From: JAHQVK01 sp036788295
Lineage (GTDB): Bacteria > Myxococcota > Kuafuiibacteriia > Kuafuiibacteriales > Kuafuiibacteriaceae
NCBI GenBank assembly: GCA_036788295.1
Contig: DAIQNR010000002.1
Span: forward strand, 124,001-188,000
Length of the DNA stretch: 64,000 nucleotides
Direction of reading: 5' to 3'
In this document: positions 41,608-50,219 of the stretch, one piece after another
Numbering within the stretch: position 1 is the stretch's first letter
How the letters are laid out: each line of letters opens with the position of its first letter
Program-made: the position numbers and the translations under genes
Notes under the pieces: model-generated
What the model was told of the DNA's origin: nothing
Database searches by the model: none
What the model saw: the letters and a program-made list of their open reading frames with translations, nothing else

Positions 41608-44286
41608 GTGAATGCTGACGACCAAGACGGAAGCGCGGACACCCAGCATCCGCCGGTTCCGGGGGGCCCGCCGTGGCCGGTTCCTGCCCGCTCGGGCGAC
41701 CTCATCGGGGGCAGGTGGCGGCTCGAGCGGTTCCTCGACGGGGGCGGAATGGGGGTCGTGTGGCAGGCGACGGACACTCGGCTCGACGTCCCGGCAGCGG
41801 TCAAGCTCATGAACCCGGTCCTCGTGCGGACCCGAGAGGCCCGGGAGCGGTTCCTCAGGGAGGCGCGGGCTGCGGCCCGAGTGACGGGCAGCCACGTCGT
41901 CGCCGTTCACGACTCCGATGTGGACGCGCTCACCGGGGTCCCGTACCTCGCGATGGAGCTGCTGCGGGGGGAGTCGCTCGCCGCCCGCCTCCGTCGAGGC
42001 CCGCTCGGGTACCTCCAGACCCGCGCGCTTCTATCCGATGTCGTCCGGGCGCTGGCTAGGGCCCACCGCCTCGGGGTGGTCCACCGGGACTTGAAGCCAG
42101 GCAACATCTTTCTTGCGACTACCGACGACGGCATCTCGGCCAAGATCCTGGATTTCGGGATCGCGAAGCTCGCGCTCGCCGATCCCCTCACCGACCCCTA
42201 CCAGCTCCTCGGGACCCCCCATTACATGAGCCCAGAGCAGATCGAGGACGCCCAGGCCGTCGATCATCGGGCCGACCTCTGGTCGCTCTCGCTCATCGTC
42301 TACGAGTGCCTGACCGGTCAGCAGGCGTTCCCCGGGCACGCGCCGATCCAGGTCCTGCACAAGATCGCGCTCGAGAGGCCCGCCCTGGCCTCCTCCATCG
42401 CCGCGGTGCCTCGCGGCTTCGACGCCTGGTTCGACCGGGGGATCCGCCGGGACCGGGCGGAGCGCTACCAGAGCGCCCAGGAGCTGTTCGCTGCGTTCGC
42501 CGGGCTCGATTCCGACCCGGTCTCGTTCGAGCCCGAGCCGGATCCGCCCCGGCGGAGGGGACGGTTGTGGGTCTCGGACGCGGCGCAGGTGGACATCGAG
42601 TCCATCGAGGAGCTCGTCTACCGAAACGCGGCCGTCGAAGAGTTCATGGAAGACGAGCGGAGGCATTTCGTCTCCGGGGCGAAGGGCTGCGGCAAGACCC
42701 TGCTGCTCACCTACAAGCGGGCGAGGCTCGGCGCCCGCTACCAGCGCGAGGGGCGGGCGGCGGTGACTTTCATCCCGGAGGGCCGGCCCTACCTCGACAT
42801 GATGAGCGACCTCCGCTCGGTCGGGCGTCCCATGATGGAGCTCATGGCGGCCCTGCCTCAGGCCAAGCGGCTGTGGGGCTTCTCGCTGAGGCTCTCGATC
42901 GTCTCCTACGTGCTCGGGGTGCGGCTGCCCCGGGGGCCGGTCTCGGCGCTGCCTCCGTCCCTGCGACCGATCGCCGACGGGCAGGCGGCCGAGCCCACCT
43001 TGGTGCTCCGGGAGCTGCTTTCCCTTGGCGTGGGCCAGATTCACCAGGTGCTGGGCCAGCTGGAGCTGCCGCTCGAGCATGCGCTGCGGTCGGTGCACGA
43101 GGGCGTGTTCGTGTTCGTGGACAAGATCGACCAGGCTCTGCGCGGGGTGTCCAAGGACGCCTGGGTGGCGATGCAAGCCGGGCTCGTGGAGGCGGCGTGG
43201 GATCTCATGGGCGCAAACCCGCACGTCAAGGTCTTCGCCACCATTCGCGAGGAGGCCTTCTCCTCCTACGCGTCCGACATCAAGACCAATCTATTTGGAG
43301 CCACCACTCGGCTTCGGTACACGAAGACCGACCTGCGAAAGCTGCTCGGCCGGCTCACCACGTTCTACGAGGGCCTGCCCCTCACCGATTTCGTGACCCT
43401 GGACGTGGTGACTCCGGGCGGGGCGAGCGAGACCGAGTCCGCGTTCGACTTCCTGGTCCGCCACACCCTGAACCGCCCCCGCGACCTCGTCATCGTCGCC
43501 TCCGAGATCTCTCGGCTCCGGGGCGAGCTCGACGAGCGTGGGTTCAAGCTGGTGGTGGAGGAGACCTGCGCCTCGATTCTGGTCGCCAACGTCTTCGAGG
43601 AGATGCGGGTGTTCCTCGAGGTGCTGACCGACCCGGAGAGCCGCAGCCGCTTCTTTTCGTGCCTGCGGTGGGGGGCGCTCAGCCGCGACGATCTCATCGA
43701 GGCCTGGTGCCGGTTTCACGGGGTGGAGCGGGACTTCTTCGACGACTACGGGCAGGCATCGGGCGACGTCTTTCATCCGTTTCGCGAGCTGTACGATTGC
43801 GGGCTGCTCGGGGTCGTGGTCGCCGGCGAACACGAAGATGAGGCCCGGCAGCGGTTCCGCCAGCCCCACGATCCCACCCCGGCCTATCGGCACGACCTGC
43901 CCCCCTCGCCGGTGTACCTCCTCCATCCGACCCTTCAGGCGCTGGTGCGCCAGCAGGGCATGCAGGAGGGCCTGCAGCCCATGCGCGAGCTGGTCATCGG
44001 CCACGATCACCCATTTCGGCCCCACCACGCCGTCCTGATCCGGGTGCAGCGCGAGCTGCTCCGGAGCCCGTGCGCGGGCAGCGGGCCGGTGGCCGCCGCG
44101 GTTCGCGAGCTGGTGGCCGAGCTGGCCCGGCGGGCGAGCGGAGGCGAAGATCCGGGCCGGATCCGGGCCGAGCTCGGGCGGACCCCCGCCGTCGCCGAGC
44201 TGTCTTCCCGCCTCGAGTCGGCGGGCCCGGGCTGGGACGACCTGCACCTCGCGGTGCTCGAAGCGTTCCCCTCGACCCCAACCTGA
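41608..44286 (+). CDS. Ser/Thr protein kinase fused to a P-loop NTPase (STAND-like) domain
   Basis: 892 aa. Kinase domain about residues 30-295: GGGMGVVWQA, AAVKLM, catalytic loop VVHRDLKPGN near 157, DFG in ILDFGIAK near 181, and GTPHYMSPEQ; all catalytic residues present. From about 325 comes a P-loop ATPase: Walker A SGAKGCGKTLLL near 355 and a Walker-B-like strand VFVFVDKIDQAL near 501, then a sensor-like region (FATIREEAFSSY) and a helical C-terminus. This resembles the Sll1717-type/STAND NTPases. No membrane segment, so cytoplasmic. The effector step is unknown. GTG start with no strong ribosome site. Confidence 0.88.
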   Translation: MNADDQDGSADTQHPPVPGGPPWPVPARSGDLIGGRWRLERFLDGGGMGVVWQATDTRLDVPAAVKLMNPVLVRTREARERFLREARAAARVTGSHVVAVHDSDVDALTGVPYLAMELLRGESLAARLRRGPLGYLQTRALLSDVVRALARAHRLGVVHRDLKPGNIFLATTDDGISAKILDFGIAKLALADPLTDPYQLLGTPHYMSPEQIEDAQAVDHRADLWSLSLIVYECLTGQQAFPGHAPIQVLHKIALERPALASSIAAVPRGFDAWFDRGIRRDRAERYQSAQELFAAFAGLDSDPVSFEPEPDPPRRRGRLWVSDAAQVDIESIEELVYRNAAVEEFMEDERRHFVSGAKGCGKTLLLTYKRARLGARYQREGRAAVTFIPEGRPYLDMMSDLRSVGRPMMELMAALPQAKRLWGFSLRLSIVSYVLGVRLPRGPVSALPPSLRPIADGQAAEPTLVLRELLSLGVGQIHQVLGQLELPLEHALRSVHEGVFVFVDKIDQALRGVSKDAWVAMQAGLVEAAWDLMGANPHVKVFATIREEAFSSYASDIKTNLFGATTRLRYTKTDLRKLLGRLTTFYEGLPLTDFVTLDVVTPGGASETESAFDFLVRHTLNRPRDLVIVASEISRLRGELDERGFKLVVEETCASILVANVFEEMRVFLEVLTDPESRSRFFSCLRWGALSRDDLIEAWCRFHGVERDFFDDYGQASGDVFHPFRELYDCGLLGVVVAGEHEDEARQRFRQPHDPTPAYRHDLPPSPVYLLHPTLQALVRQQGMQEGLQPMRELVIGHDHPFRPHHAVLIRVQRELLRSPCAGSGPVAAAVRELVAELARRASGGEDPGRIRAELGRTPAVAELSSRLESAGPGWDDLHLAVLEAFPSTPT

Positions 44287-44423
44287 GCCTCGCCACGGGT
44301 TTCGAGGGCGGTGCGGCACGGGCGGGTTCGAGCTTCGCTGGTCGATCGTGCCTCGGTGACGGCGGGCGGGCGGCGCCGATTTTCGGGCTTGCGTTTCGCC
44401 GCGCGGGGGCATTCGACATCGCC

Positions 44424-45149
44424 ATGGGTAGGACCTTCGAGAACCGCAAGCAGGCGATGGCCAAGCGGGGGGACCGCGACGCCAAGGCCTTCACCCGGGC
44501 CGGGCGCCAAATCAGCATCGCGGTGAAGTCGGGAGGGCCGGATCCAGCAGCGAACCCGGCCCTGCGCCGGGCGATCGAGAACGCGCGCTCGGTGAACATG
44601 CCGAAGGACCGCATCCAGAACGCGATCGAGAAGGCGGCGGGCCTCGGGGACACCAGCGAGTACCAGCAGATCCTCTACGAAGGCTACGGCCCCCACGGCA
44701 TCGCGGTGCTCGTGGACACCACCACCGACAACCCCACCCGGACGGTCGCGAACGTTCGGTCCGCCTTCAAGAAGGGGGGCGGGGCTCTGGGCACCGCGGG
44801 CAGCGTCGCGTTCTTGTTCGACCTCTTCGCGGTGTTTCGGCTCCGTCCGGACGGGCTCGACCGAGGCTCGCTCGAGCTCGAGCTCATCGACCACGGGCTC
44901 GAGGAGCTCCTCGACGGCGAGGACGACCACGGCCGTCCGCTCCTGGTGCTTCGGGCGACCAAGCCGAATTTCGGCGCGCTGCAGGCCGAGCTCGAGGCCC
45001 GAAAGATCGAGGTGGTGTCCTCCGGGTTCGAGTGGATCCCGAAAACGACCACCGCGCTCACCGACGAGCAGGAGCAGGAGCTCGCGAACCTGTTCGACCG
45101 TCTCGAGGCCGACGATGACGTGCAGGAGGTCTTCTCGAACCTCGGCTGA
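44424..45149 (+). CDS. yebC: YebC/PmpR-family protein
   Basis: 241 aa, normal length. Signature MGRTFENRKQAMAKRGDRDA at the start (many members read MAGHSKW...), then KDRIQNAIEKAAG, YEGYGPHGIAVLVDT and TDNPTRTVANVRSAFKKGGG, and a C-terminal domain ending in ADDDVQEVFSN. The family is described as a transcription regulator and, more recently, as a factor that relieves ribosome stalling at polyproline. It lacks the usual ruvC neighbour. It stands alone, 137 bases after the kinase. Confidence 0.95.
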   Translation: MGRTFENRKQAMAKRGDRDAKAFTRAGRQISIAVKSGGPDPAANPALRRAIENARSVNMPKDRIQNAIEKAAGLGDTSEYQQILYEGYGPHGIAVLVDTTTDNPTRTVANVRSAFKKGGGALGTAGSVAFLFDLFAVFRLRPDGLDRGSLELELIDHGLEELLDGEDDHGRPLLVLRATKPNFGALQAELEARKIEVVSSGFEWIPKTTTALTDEQEQELANLFDRLEADDDVQEVFSNLG

Positions 45150-45236
45150 GGGTGGAGCGAAGGGCCGAAGATTTTGTCGTGGGTCCGGTCGGAAGGGCTC
45201 GATGGACCGCGCCGCGTTGGTCTAGGGTCCGGCGCC

Positions 45237-47951
45237 ATGGGCGAAAACGATGCCGGCGAGGCGACGCTCGGCTTTCTGCTTCGAAGCTTCGAGGCGGTGC
45301 TCGTGAACCTCGGAGAGGCGGACGTGGCCGCCTCGCTCCCGTGGCCCCACCTTCGGTCGGCGCAGGCTCGGTCGGGACCGGCCGCGCCGATCCCGGACGA
45401 CCCTCGGGCCGACCTCGCGGTGCAGGCCCACTCGATCGCGTTTCAGCTGCTTTCGCAGGCAGAGGAGAACGCGGATGCCCAGGCCCGGCGACGGGAGGAG
45501 GCGGCGGGGCGCCTCGGCTCCGATCCGGGCTCGTTCGACCAGCACCTCGGCCGGCTCGTGGCCGCAGGCTGGACGGCCGAGACCATCTGTGTCCGCATGC
45601 CCGAGATCCGGGTCGAGCCGGTGCTGACCGCCCATCCGACCGAGGCGAAACGGCAGACCGTGCTCCATCACCACCGGGCGCTGTACCGGCACATCGTCGA
45701 GCTCGAGAACACGATGTGGTCGCCGGCGGAGCGGGCCGCGCTCGAAGCGTCGGTCCGGGCGGTGCTCGAGCGGCTGTGGCGGACCGGTGAGATCTACCTT
45801 CAGAAGCCGTCGGTGGCCGACGAGCGCCGAAATGTCCTCCACTACCTCACGGAAGTGTTCCCGGAGGCGCTGCCCTGGGTGGAGCGAAGGTTCGAAGCGG
45901 CGTGGCTTCGCACCGGCCTCGGTCCGACCCCGGCCCACGGTCCGTCGCTCGGCTTCGGGTGCTGGGTGGGCGGCGACCGGGACGGTCACCCCTTCGTGAC
46001 CGCGGCGGTCACCGAAGAGACGCTCAGCCTGTTCGCGGCCGAAGCCCGGCGCCTGGTCGCCGCGAAGCTGTCCGAGCTGGCCGCGCGGGTCAGCCTCTCC
46101 GACTTGAAGGAGGAGCCGCCTGCGGCGCTCGCCGATTGGGTGAGGTCCGAAGCCGACGCGCTCGGGGCGGCCGGCGAGGCGGCGCTGTCCCGAAACCCGG
46201 ACGAGACCTATCGCCAGGCCGTCAACCTGATGCGGACGAGAGTGGAGCTGCCGGCGGCTTCAGGGGGCTACGGGGAAGCGGGCGAGCTGCTCGCCGACCT
46301 CGATCGGCTTCGGGATGGCCTCGTCGGGCTCGGGGCGGAGCGGCTGGCCAGGGAGGATCTCGACCCGGTGCGCCGCCACGTCGAGGTGTTCGGATTTCAC
46401 CTCGCTCGCCTCGACGTGCGCCAGAACAGCAGCTTTCATGACCGGGCGCTCGCTCGCCTGCTCGCGGGCGCCGGCGTCCCCGACGCCGAGACCTACCCGG
46501 AGTGGCCGGCCCAGCGGCGGCGGTCGATGCTGCTCGAAGAGGCGGACGGGCGCCGGCCGTTTCTCGCCCGGGGGGTGGAAGTCGGCGGCGAGGCGGAGGC
46601 CGTGCTCGCCGTGTACCAGGTGCTCGACCGACACATCGCTGCCCACGGAGGCGCGGGGCTCGGGGGGCTCATCGTGAGCATGACGAGAGGCGTCGAGGAC
46701 CTGCTCGCCGTGCATGTGCTGGCCCGAGAGGCAGGGCTTCAGCGCAAGGACGAGCGGGGATCCTACCTCCCCCTGCCCGTGGTCCCGCTGTTCGAGACCA
46801 TCGACGACCTCGAGGCCGCGCCGGACATCCTCACCGCCTACCTCGACACCGACGTCGCGGCCCGGTCGCTCGCTCGCCGCCGGGGCCCCCGGGGCAAGCC
46901 GGTGCAGGAGGTCATGGTGGGCTACTCCGACAGCGGCAAGGACGGGGGCGTGGTGGCGAGCTTCGTCGCTCTGTACCGGGCGCAGCGGGCATTGAGCCGG
47001 CTCGCCGAGGCCCGCGGTGTCGATCTTCGCTTCTTTCACGGCCGGGGGGGCACGATCGGGCGGGGCGCTGGCCCCACCCACCGCTTCCTCGCCGCGCTGC
47101 CCCGGCCCCACGGGCAGCTCCGGGTCACCGAGCAGGGGGAGAGCATCGCTCAGAAGTACGCGAACCGGGTGACGGCGGCCCATCACCTCGAGCTCCTGCT
47201 CGGGGGCACGCTGAGGGCGACGCTCGACAGCCCGGAGGAGGATCCTCCGGAGCTCGAGGCCGCGTTCGACCGACTGGCCAAGGACTCCCGTCGGGCGTAC
47301 CGGGACCTGGTCGACGCGCCAGGTTTCCTTCGCTTCTTCGAGCGCGCGACCCCGATCGACGCGCTCGAACACAGCCGGATCGGCTCCCGGCCGGCCCGGC
47401 GCACCGGACAGCGGACGCTCGCCGACCTGCGTGCGATCCCATGGGTGTTCGCGTGGAGCCAGGCCCGGTTCGAGCTGCCGGGCTGGTTCGGCTTTGGCGC
47501 CGCGCTCGAGCGGCTCGAGGCGTCCGATCCCGAGCTGTGGACCTGGCTCGTACAGGCCAAAGCGGAGCCCACTCGCTCGCCGCCTTGGCACTACCTCGTG
47601 AGCAACGTGGCCACCGCCTGGGCGTCCGCCGACCCAGAGCAGATGGGCCGGTACGCCGGACTCGTCGATGACGAGGGTTTGCGAAGACGCCTGCTCGAGC
47701 TGGTGCTCGACGAGCACCGGCGCACCGGCGACCGGCTCGCTGCCATCTACGGGGCCCCGGTCCGGGAGGCCCGGGCCGAGGTGCAGCGCCGGCTCGACCG
47801 CCGTAACACCGCGCTGTCGCCGCTTCACGACCGGCAGGTGGCGCTCCTCGCGCGGTGGCGGGCCGCGAGCGACGACGACGCGCCCGCGCTGCTCGAGCAG
47901 GTTCTGCTCACCGTCAACGCGATCGCGTCCGGACTGGGCCAGACCGGCTGA
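45237..47951 (+). CDS. ppc: Phosphoenolpyruvate carboxylase
   Basis: Converts PEP and bicarbonate to oxaloacetate, replenishing the TCA cycle. 904 aa, typical. Catalytic motifs in order: TAHPTEAKRQT (His near residue 133), GGDRDGHP, FHLARLDVRQ, GYSDSGKDGG near 562, FFHGRGGTIGRG near 599 and EQGESIAQKY. All are intact. The ATG was chosen (MGENDAGEATL) because an upstream extension is out of character. Followed by a small Cys-rich lipoprotein gene on the same strand. Confidence 0.97.
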   Translation: MGENDAGEATLGFLLRSFEAVLVNLGEADVAASLPWPHLRSAQARSGPAAPIPDDPRADLAVQAHSIAFQLLSQAEENADAQARRREEAAGRLGSDPGSFDQHLGRLVAAGWTAETICVRMPEIRVEPVLTAHPTEAKRQTVLHHHRALYRHIVELENTMWSPAERAALEASVRAVLERLWRTGEIYLQKPSVADERRNVLHYLTEVFPEALPWVERRFEAAWLRTGLGPTPAHGPSLGFGCWVGGDRDGHPFVTAAVTEETLSLFAAEARRLVAAKLSELAARVSLSDLKEEPPAALADWVRSEADALGAAGEAALSRNPDETYRQAVNLMRTRVELPAASGGYGEAGELLADLDRLRDGLVGLGAERLAREDLDPVRRHVEVFGFHLARLDVRQNSSFHDRALARLLAGAGVPDAETYPEWPAQRRRSMLLEEADGRRPFLARGVEVGGEAEAVLAVYQVLDRHIAAHGGAGLGGLIVSMTRGVEDLLAVHVLAREAGLQRKDERGSYLPLPVVPLFETIDDLEAAPDILTAYLDTDVAARSLARRRGPRGKPVQEVMVGYSDSGKDGGVVASFVALYRAQRALSRLAEARGVDLRFFHGRGGTIGRGAGPTHRFLAALPRPHGQLRVTEQGESIAQKYANRVTAAHHLELLLGGTLRATLDSPEEDPPELEAAFDRLAKDSRRAYRDLVDAPGFLRFFERATPIDALEHSRIGSRPARRTGQRTLADLRAIPWVFAWSQARFELPGWFGFGAALERLEASDPELWTWLVQAKAEPTRSPPWHYLVSNVATAWASADPEQMGRYAGLVDDEGLRRRLLELVLDEHRRTGDRLAAIYGAPVREARAEVQRRLDRRNTALSPLHDRQVALLARWRAASDDDAPALLEQVLLTVNAIASGLGQTG

Positions 47952-48042
47952 GCCATCGCCCCAGGGTCTGTGGTGAGGCAACCTGACTGCGTTGCCGGCG
48001 AGCGTCTTGACAAGAGCGCCGAGAGAACAGCCATTCGTGGTC

Positions 48043-48276
48043 ATGAATCAAGAACCTTCTAAGTCACCCTGTGCTTCTGGGGTTCTCGCTGGCCTCGTCG
48101 CCGCCGCAGTTCTGTGGATGCTCCCGTCGGCCTGCGGCAGCCCAGACGAGTGCAGAGTGTGGCGCGGAGACGGCATGTCGTGCATGTCCGGCTTTCCCTA
48201 TTCGTGCGATGCTTCCCCCTCCTGCTACCAAACGCAAGAGGCGTGCATCCGATCGAACACTTGTCCTGAATCCTGA
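48043..48276 (+). CDS. Small Cys-rich exported protein, lower G+C
   Basis: 77 aa. A hydrophobic signal (LAGLVAAAVLWMLPSACG) ends in a lipobox-like Cys; the short mature chain has six further Cys (DEC, MSC, YSC, PSC, EAC, NTC) and no other recognisable domain. The codon bias is weaker in G+C than all neighbours (Lys, Asn, Thr, Pro codons ending in A/T occur). Starts 91 bases after ppc. May be a disulfide-stabilised surface or secreted peptide; no function can be assigned. Confidence 0.6.
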   Translation: MNQEPSKSPCASGVLAGLVAAAVLWMLPSACGSPDECRVWRGDGMSCMSGFPYSCDASPSCYQTQEACIRSNTCPES

Positions 48277-48293
48277 CCTTTCTCTTTTGCCTG

Positions 48294-49085
48294 CTACCAA
48301 GTGGCGAGGCGGGGCGTGAGGCCGAGGAAGAGGCCGGCTCGGACGACCGTCAGCTCCTCCTCGACCACGGTGACGTCATCGAGGCGGACCGGTCCGCGAG
48401 CGAACCCGAGCCCGCTCGCGGAGAGTCCGAGGTCGAGCAGGAACACCCGGAAGCGCAATCCCAGGCCGCCGCCCAGAGCGGTCGACCCGGGTAGGTCGCC
48501 GAACCCGAACGCGAGGTGGGGTTCGAGGTAGAGGCCGACCGAAGGGCTCCCCCGCCACAGCCGCCAGCCCGCCCGCAGCTCGGCCTGCGCCGTTGGCTCC
48601 CATCCGTCGAAGCCGGAGGGCGCGGCGAGCCCCAACTGGGCGCCAATGAGGAGCTGGTCATCGGCGAGACCCAGCTCGAGTCCGACGAGGGCGTCGCCGG
48701 TGAGATGGTGGCTTTCCCGAGCGGTCCGATCGCCGCGGAGCAGGTCTCGCTGAGCTCGATGGTTGTAGGCCCAACCCCCGCGCAGCTCGACCGTGGCCCG
48801 AAGCGCGTTCGAGGTCGTCTTCGGCTCGAGCTTCGGCGGAGCGTCGTCGGCCTTCGGCTCCGGCCTCGGGACGCACATCCGGTCGGTGCAGCGAAACTCG
48901 GGCCGGCAGTCGAGCGCCGCCCGGCAGCTCTCGCCCAGCTCCCCTAGAGTCCGGGCCTCGGGCGTCGGCCGCTCCGGCGCGGCGGCGACGGTCCGGGCGC
49001 TCGGGCGAAGGACCGAGCGCCGGGGCGCAGGATCTCCATCGTTCGGCGACGGCAGCGCGAGCGCCAGAAGCAGCCACATCGACAT
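48294..49085 (-). CDS. Exported protein with Cys motif and beta-rich domain, outer-membrane-like
   Basis: 263 aa. A short hydrophobic N-terminus (MSMWLLLALALPSP) precedes a Pro/Arg-rich region and a four-Cys motif (GESCRAALDCRPEFRCTDRMC). From about 95 onward alternating strands suggest an outer-membrane barrel or sandwich (WAYNHRAQRDLLRGDR, LGLADDQLLIGAQLGLAAP, GLYLEPHLAFGFGD). Common in myxobacteria, unknown role. It is convergent with the small Cys-rich gene. Confidence 0.65.
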   Translation of the reverse strand: MSMWLLLALALPSPNDGDPAPRRSVLRPSARTVAAAPERPTPEARTLGELGESCRAALDCRPEFRCTDRMCVPRPEPKADDAPPKLEPKTTSNALRATVELRGGWAYNHRAQRDLLRGDRTARESHHLTGDALVGLELGLADDQLLIGAQLGLAAPSGFDGWEPTAQAELRAGWRLWRGSPSVGLYLEPHLAFGFGDLPGSTALGGGLGLRFRVFLLDLGLSASGLGFARGPVRLDDVTVVEEELTVVRAGLFLGLTPRLATW

Positions 49086-49192
49086 CGGCTCGATGTGAGC
49101 AGAAGTAGGATATGCCGACCACCGATTCCTCGACCGACCGTGGCGCCCGCCTCGGTTCGAGCCACCGGCTCGAATGCTGGGGCGCTCAGGGC

Positions 49193-49459
49193 TCAGTCTT
49201 CGGCTTCGAGCTCATCGAGCGCTCGCTCGTACGAGTCGGGCGTGATCTCGGCCTCGACCTCGGTCTCGAAGTCGGCGGGGACCGGGATCGGGTCGCTGCC
49301 TCCCTGGGGCGGTTCGGCGGCCGGGGGCGAAGCCGGCGCGGAGGCGGGTGCCGTCGGGTTCGCGGTCTGGGGCGCGGAGTTGGCGGGGCTGCTGACCGGA
49401 TCGTTGTTGCACGCGGTGAGACCTGCGGCGAGGGCGAGGGCGAGACGAGCGGCGTTCAT
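49193..49459 (-). CDS. Small predicted lipoprotein
   Basis: 88 aa. Clear lipoprotein signal (RLALALAAGLTACNN) with lipobox LTAC, then a Pro/Ala/Ser-rich, acidic chain. The ATG overlaps the stop of the upstream Lys/Ala-rich gene (ATGA), so they are coupled. No family. Confidence 0.68.
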   Translation of the reverse strand: MNAARLALALAAGLTACNNDPVSSPANSAPQTANPTAPASAPASPPAAEPPQGGSDPIPVPADFETEVEAEITPDSYERALDELEAED

Positions 49460-50133
49460 CGGAGCTCCTCCTGCTTCTTGGCGATCCAAGCCTGGTGCCG
49501 GTCGGCCTCCTTGGCTTCGAGCTTTTCGACCCGGGCGAGCGCCTTCTTGTTCCCCTTCGCCGCCGCCAGTTCCCGGACCCGGGTGAGTTTGGCCACCCGC
49601 TTGGCGTGCCGCTTCTGCTCCGCGCGAACGTCGGGCGTCATGGCCCCCCGCTCGGCAAGGGGTCCAAGAGCCCTCTTGGCTTCGACCCGCTCCGCCTCGG
49701 CTCGCCGTCGACTGGCGTCGGCGCGAGCCGCCCGCGCCTCCGGTCCGGCGGCGCGCTTGGACGCCTCCGGGGCCTCAGCTCCCAACCTCGGCCCGTCGTC
49801 GTCGGCCTTCGCCTTGCCTTTCCCCTTCTCGGCCCGGTCCGGGCCTCGTTCCGCCTTGGCCTCGGCGGCCCTGCTCTTCCCCTTCTCGGCCCTCTCCGGG
49901 CCCCGCGCTGCTTTGGCCTCGTTGGCCCTCTTCTTGACCTCCTGGGCCTTGTCTTTGCCCCGCGCACCGGACCGGTCGGCGGCTTCCTTGGCCGGAGGAG
50001 CCCCCATTTTGCCTTCCGCTTGGCCCTTCTTTGCTGGCCGCGCCTTTTCGGGTGGCTCGTCGGCGAGCGCCGGGCTCCCGGCGAGGGCCGCGGTCAGAAA
50101 GAGACCGAGTTGGGGTCGAGTCCATGCGTACAT
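49456..50133 (-). CDS. Exported Lys/Ala/Arg-rich protein
   Basis: 225 aa. Signal peptide (QLGLFLTAALAGSPALADE), then a low-complexity chain dominated by Lys, Ala, Glu and Arg with repeated KGKxxAAEAKA/ERGPDRAEKGK units, probably long charged helices. No enzyme motif. Co-translated with the lipoprotein downstream. Envelope role unknown; a similar composition is seen in the small basic protein at 3603-4007 but without homology. Confidence 0.65.
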   Translation of the reverse strand: MYAWTRPQLGLFLTAALAGSPALADEPPEKARPAKKGQAEGKMGAPPAKEAADRSGARGKDKAQEVKKRANEAKAARGPERAEKGKSRAAEAKAERGPDRAEKGKGKAKADDDGPRLGAEAPEASKRAAGPEARAARADASRRRAEAERVEAKRALGPLAERGAMTPDVRAEQKRHAKRVAKLTRVRELAAAKGNKKALARVEKLEAKEADRHQAWIAKKQEELR

Positions 50134-50192
50134 TCCCTGATGGTCGCACATCGGGGCCGCCGGCGCAGCCCCCCGTCAGCGCTTGATGAAAC

Positions 50193-50209
50193 CGGAACGC
50201 GCGTTCAGA
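50193..50209 (+). promoter_or_regulatory. Candidate LexA (SOS) operator of dnaE2
   Basis: CGGAACGCGCGTTCAGA contains the perfect palindrome GAACGCGCGTTC (GAAC-N4-GTTC, 50195-50206), the core used by Gram-positive LexA. It also agrees at 15 of 17 positions with the Myxococcus LexA consensus as I recall it (CTRHAMRYBYGTTCAGS). It ends 10 bases before the dnaE2 start, where it could overlap the promoter or block initiation. Confidence 0.6.
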
Positions 50210-50219
50210 ACTCCCGGCG

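Noticed and set aside
41608..44286. A full anti-phage defence system
   Set aside because: Only the kinase-NTPase is present; no nuclease, toxin or other effector gene adjoins it, so the claim is kept to a fusion worth testing.
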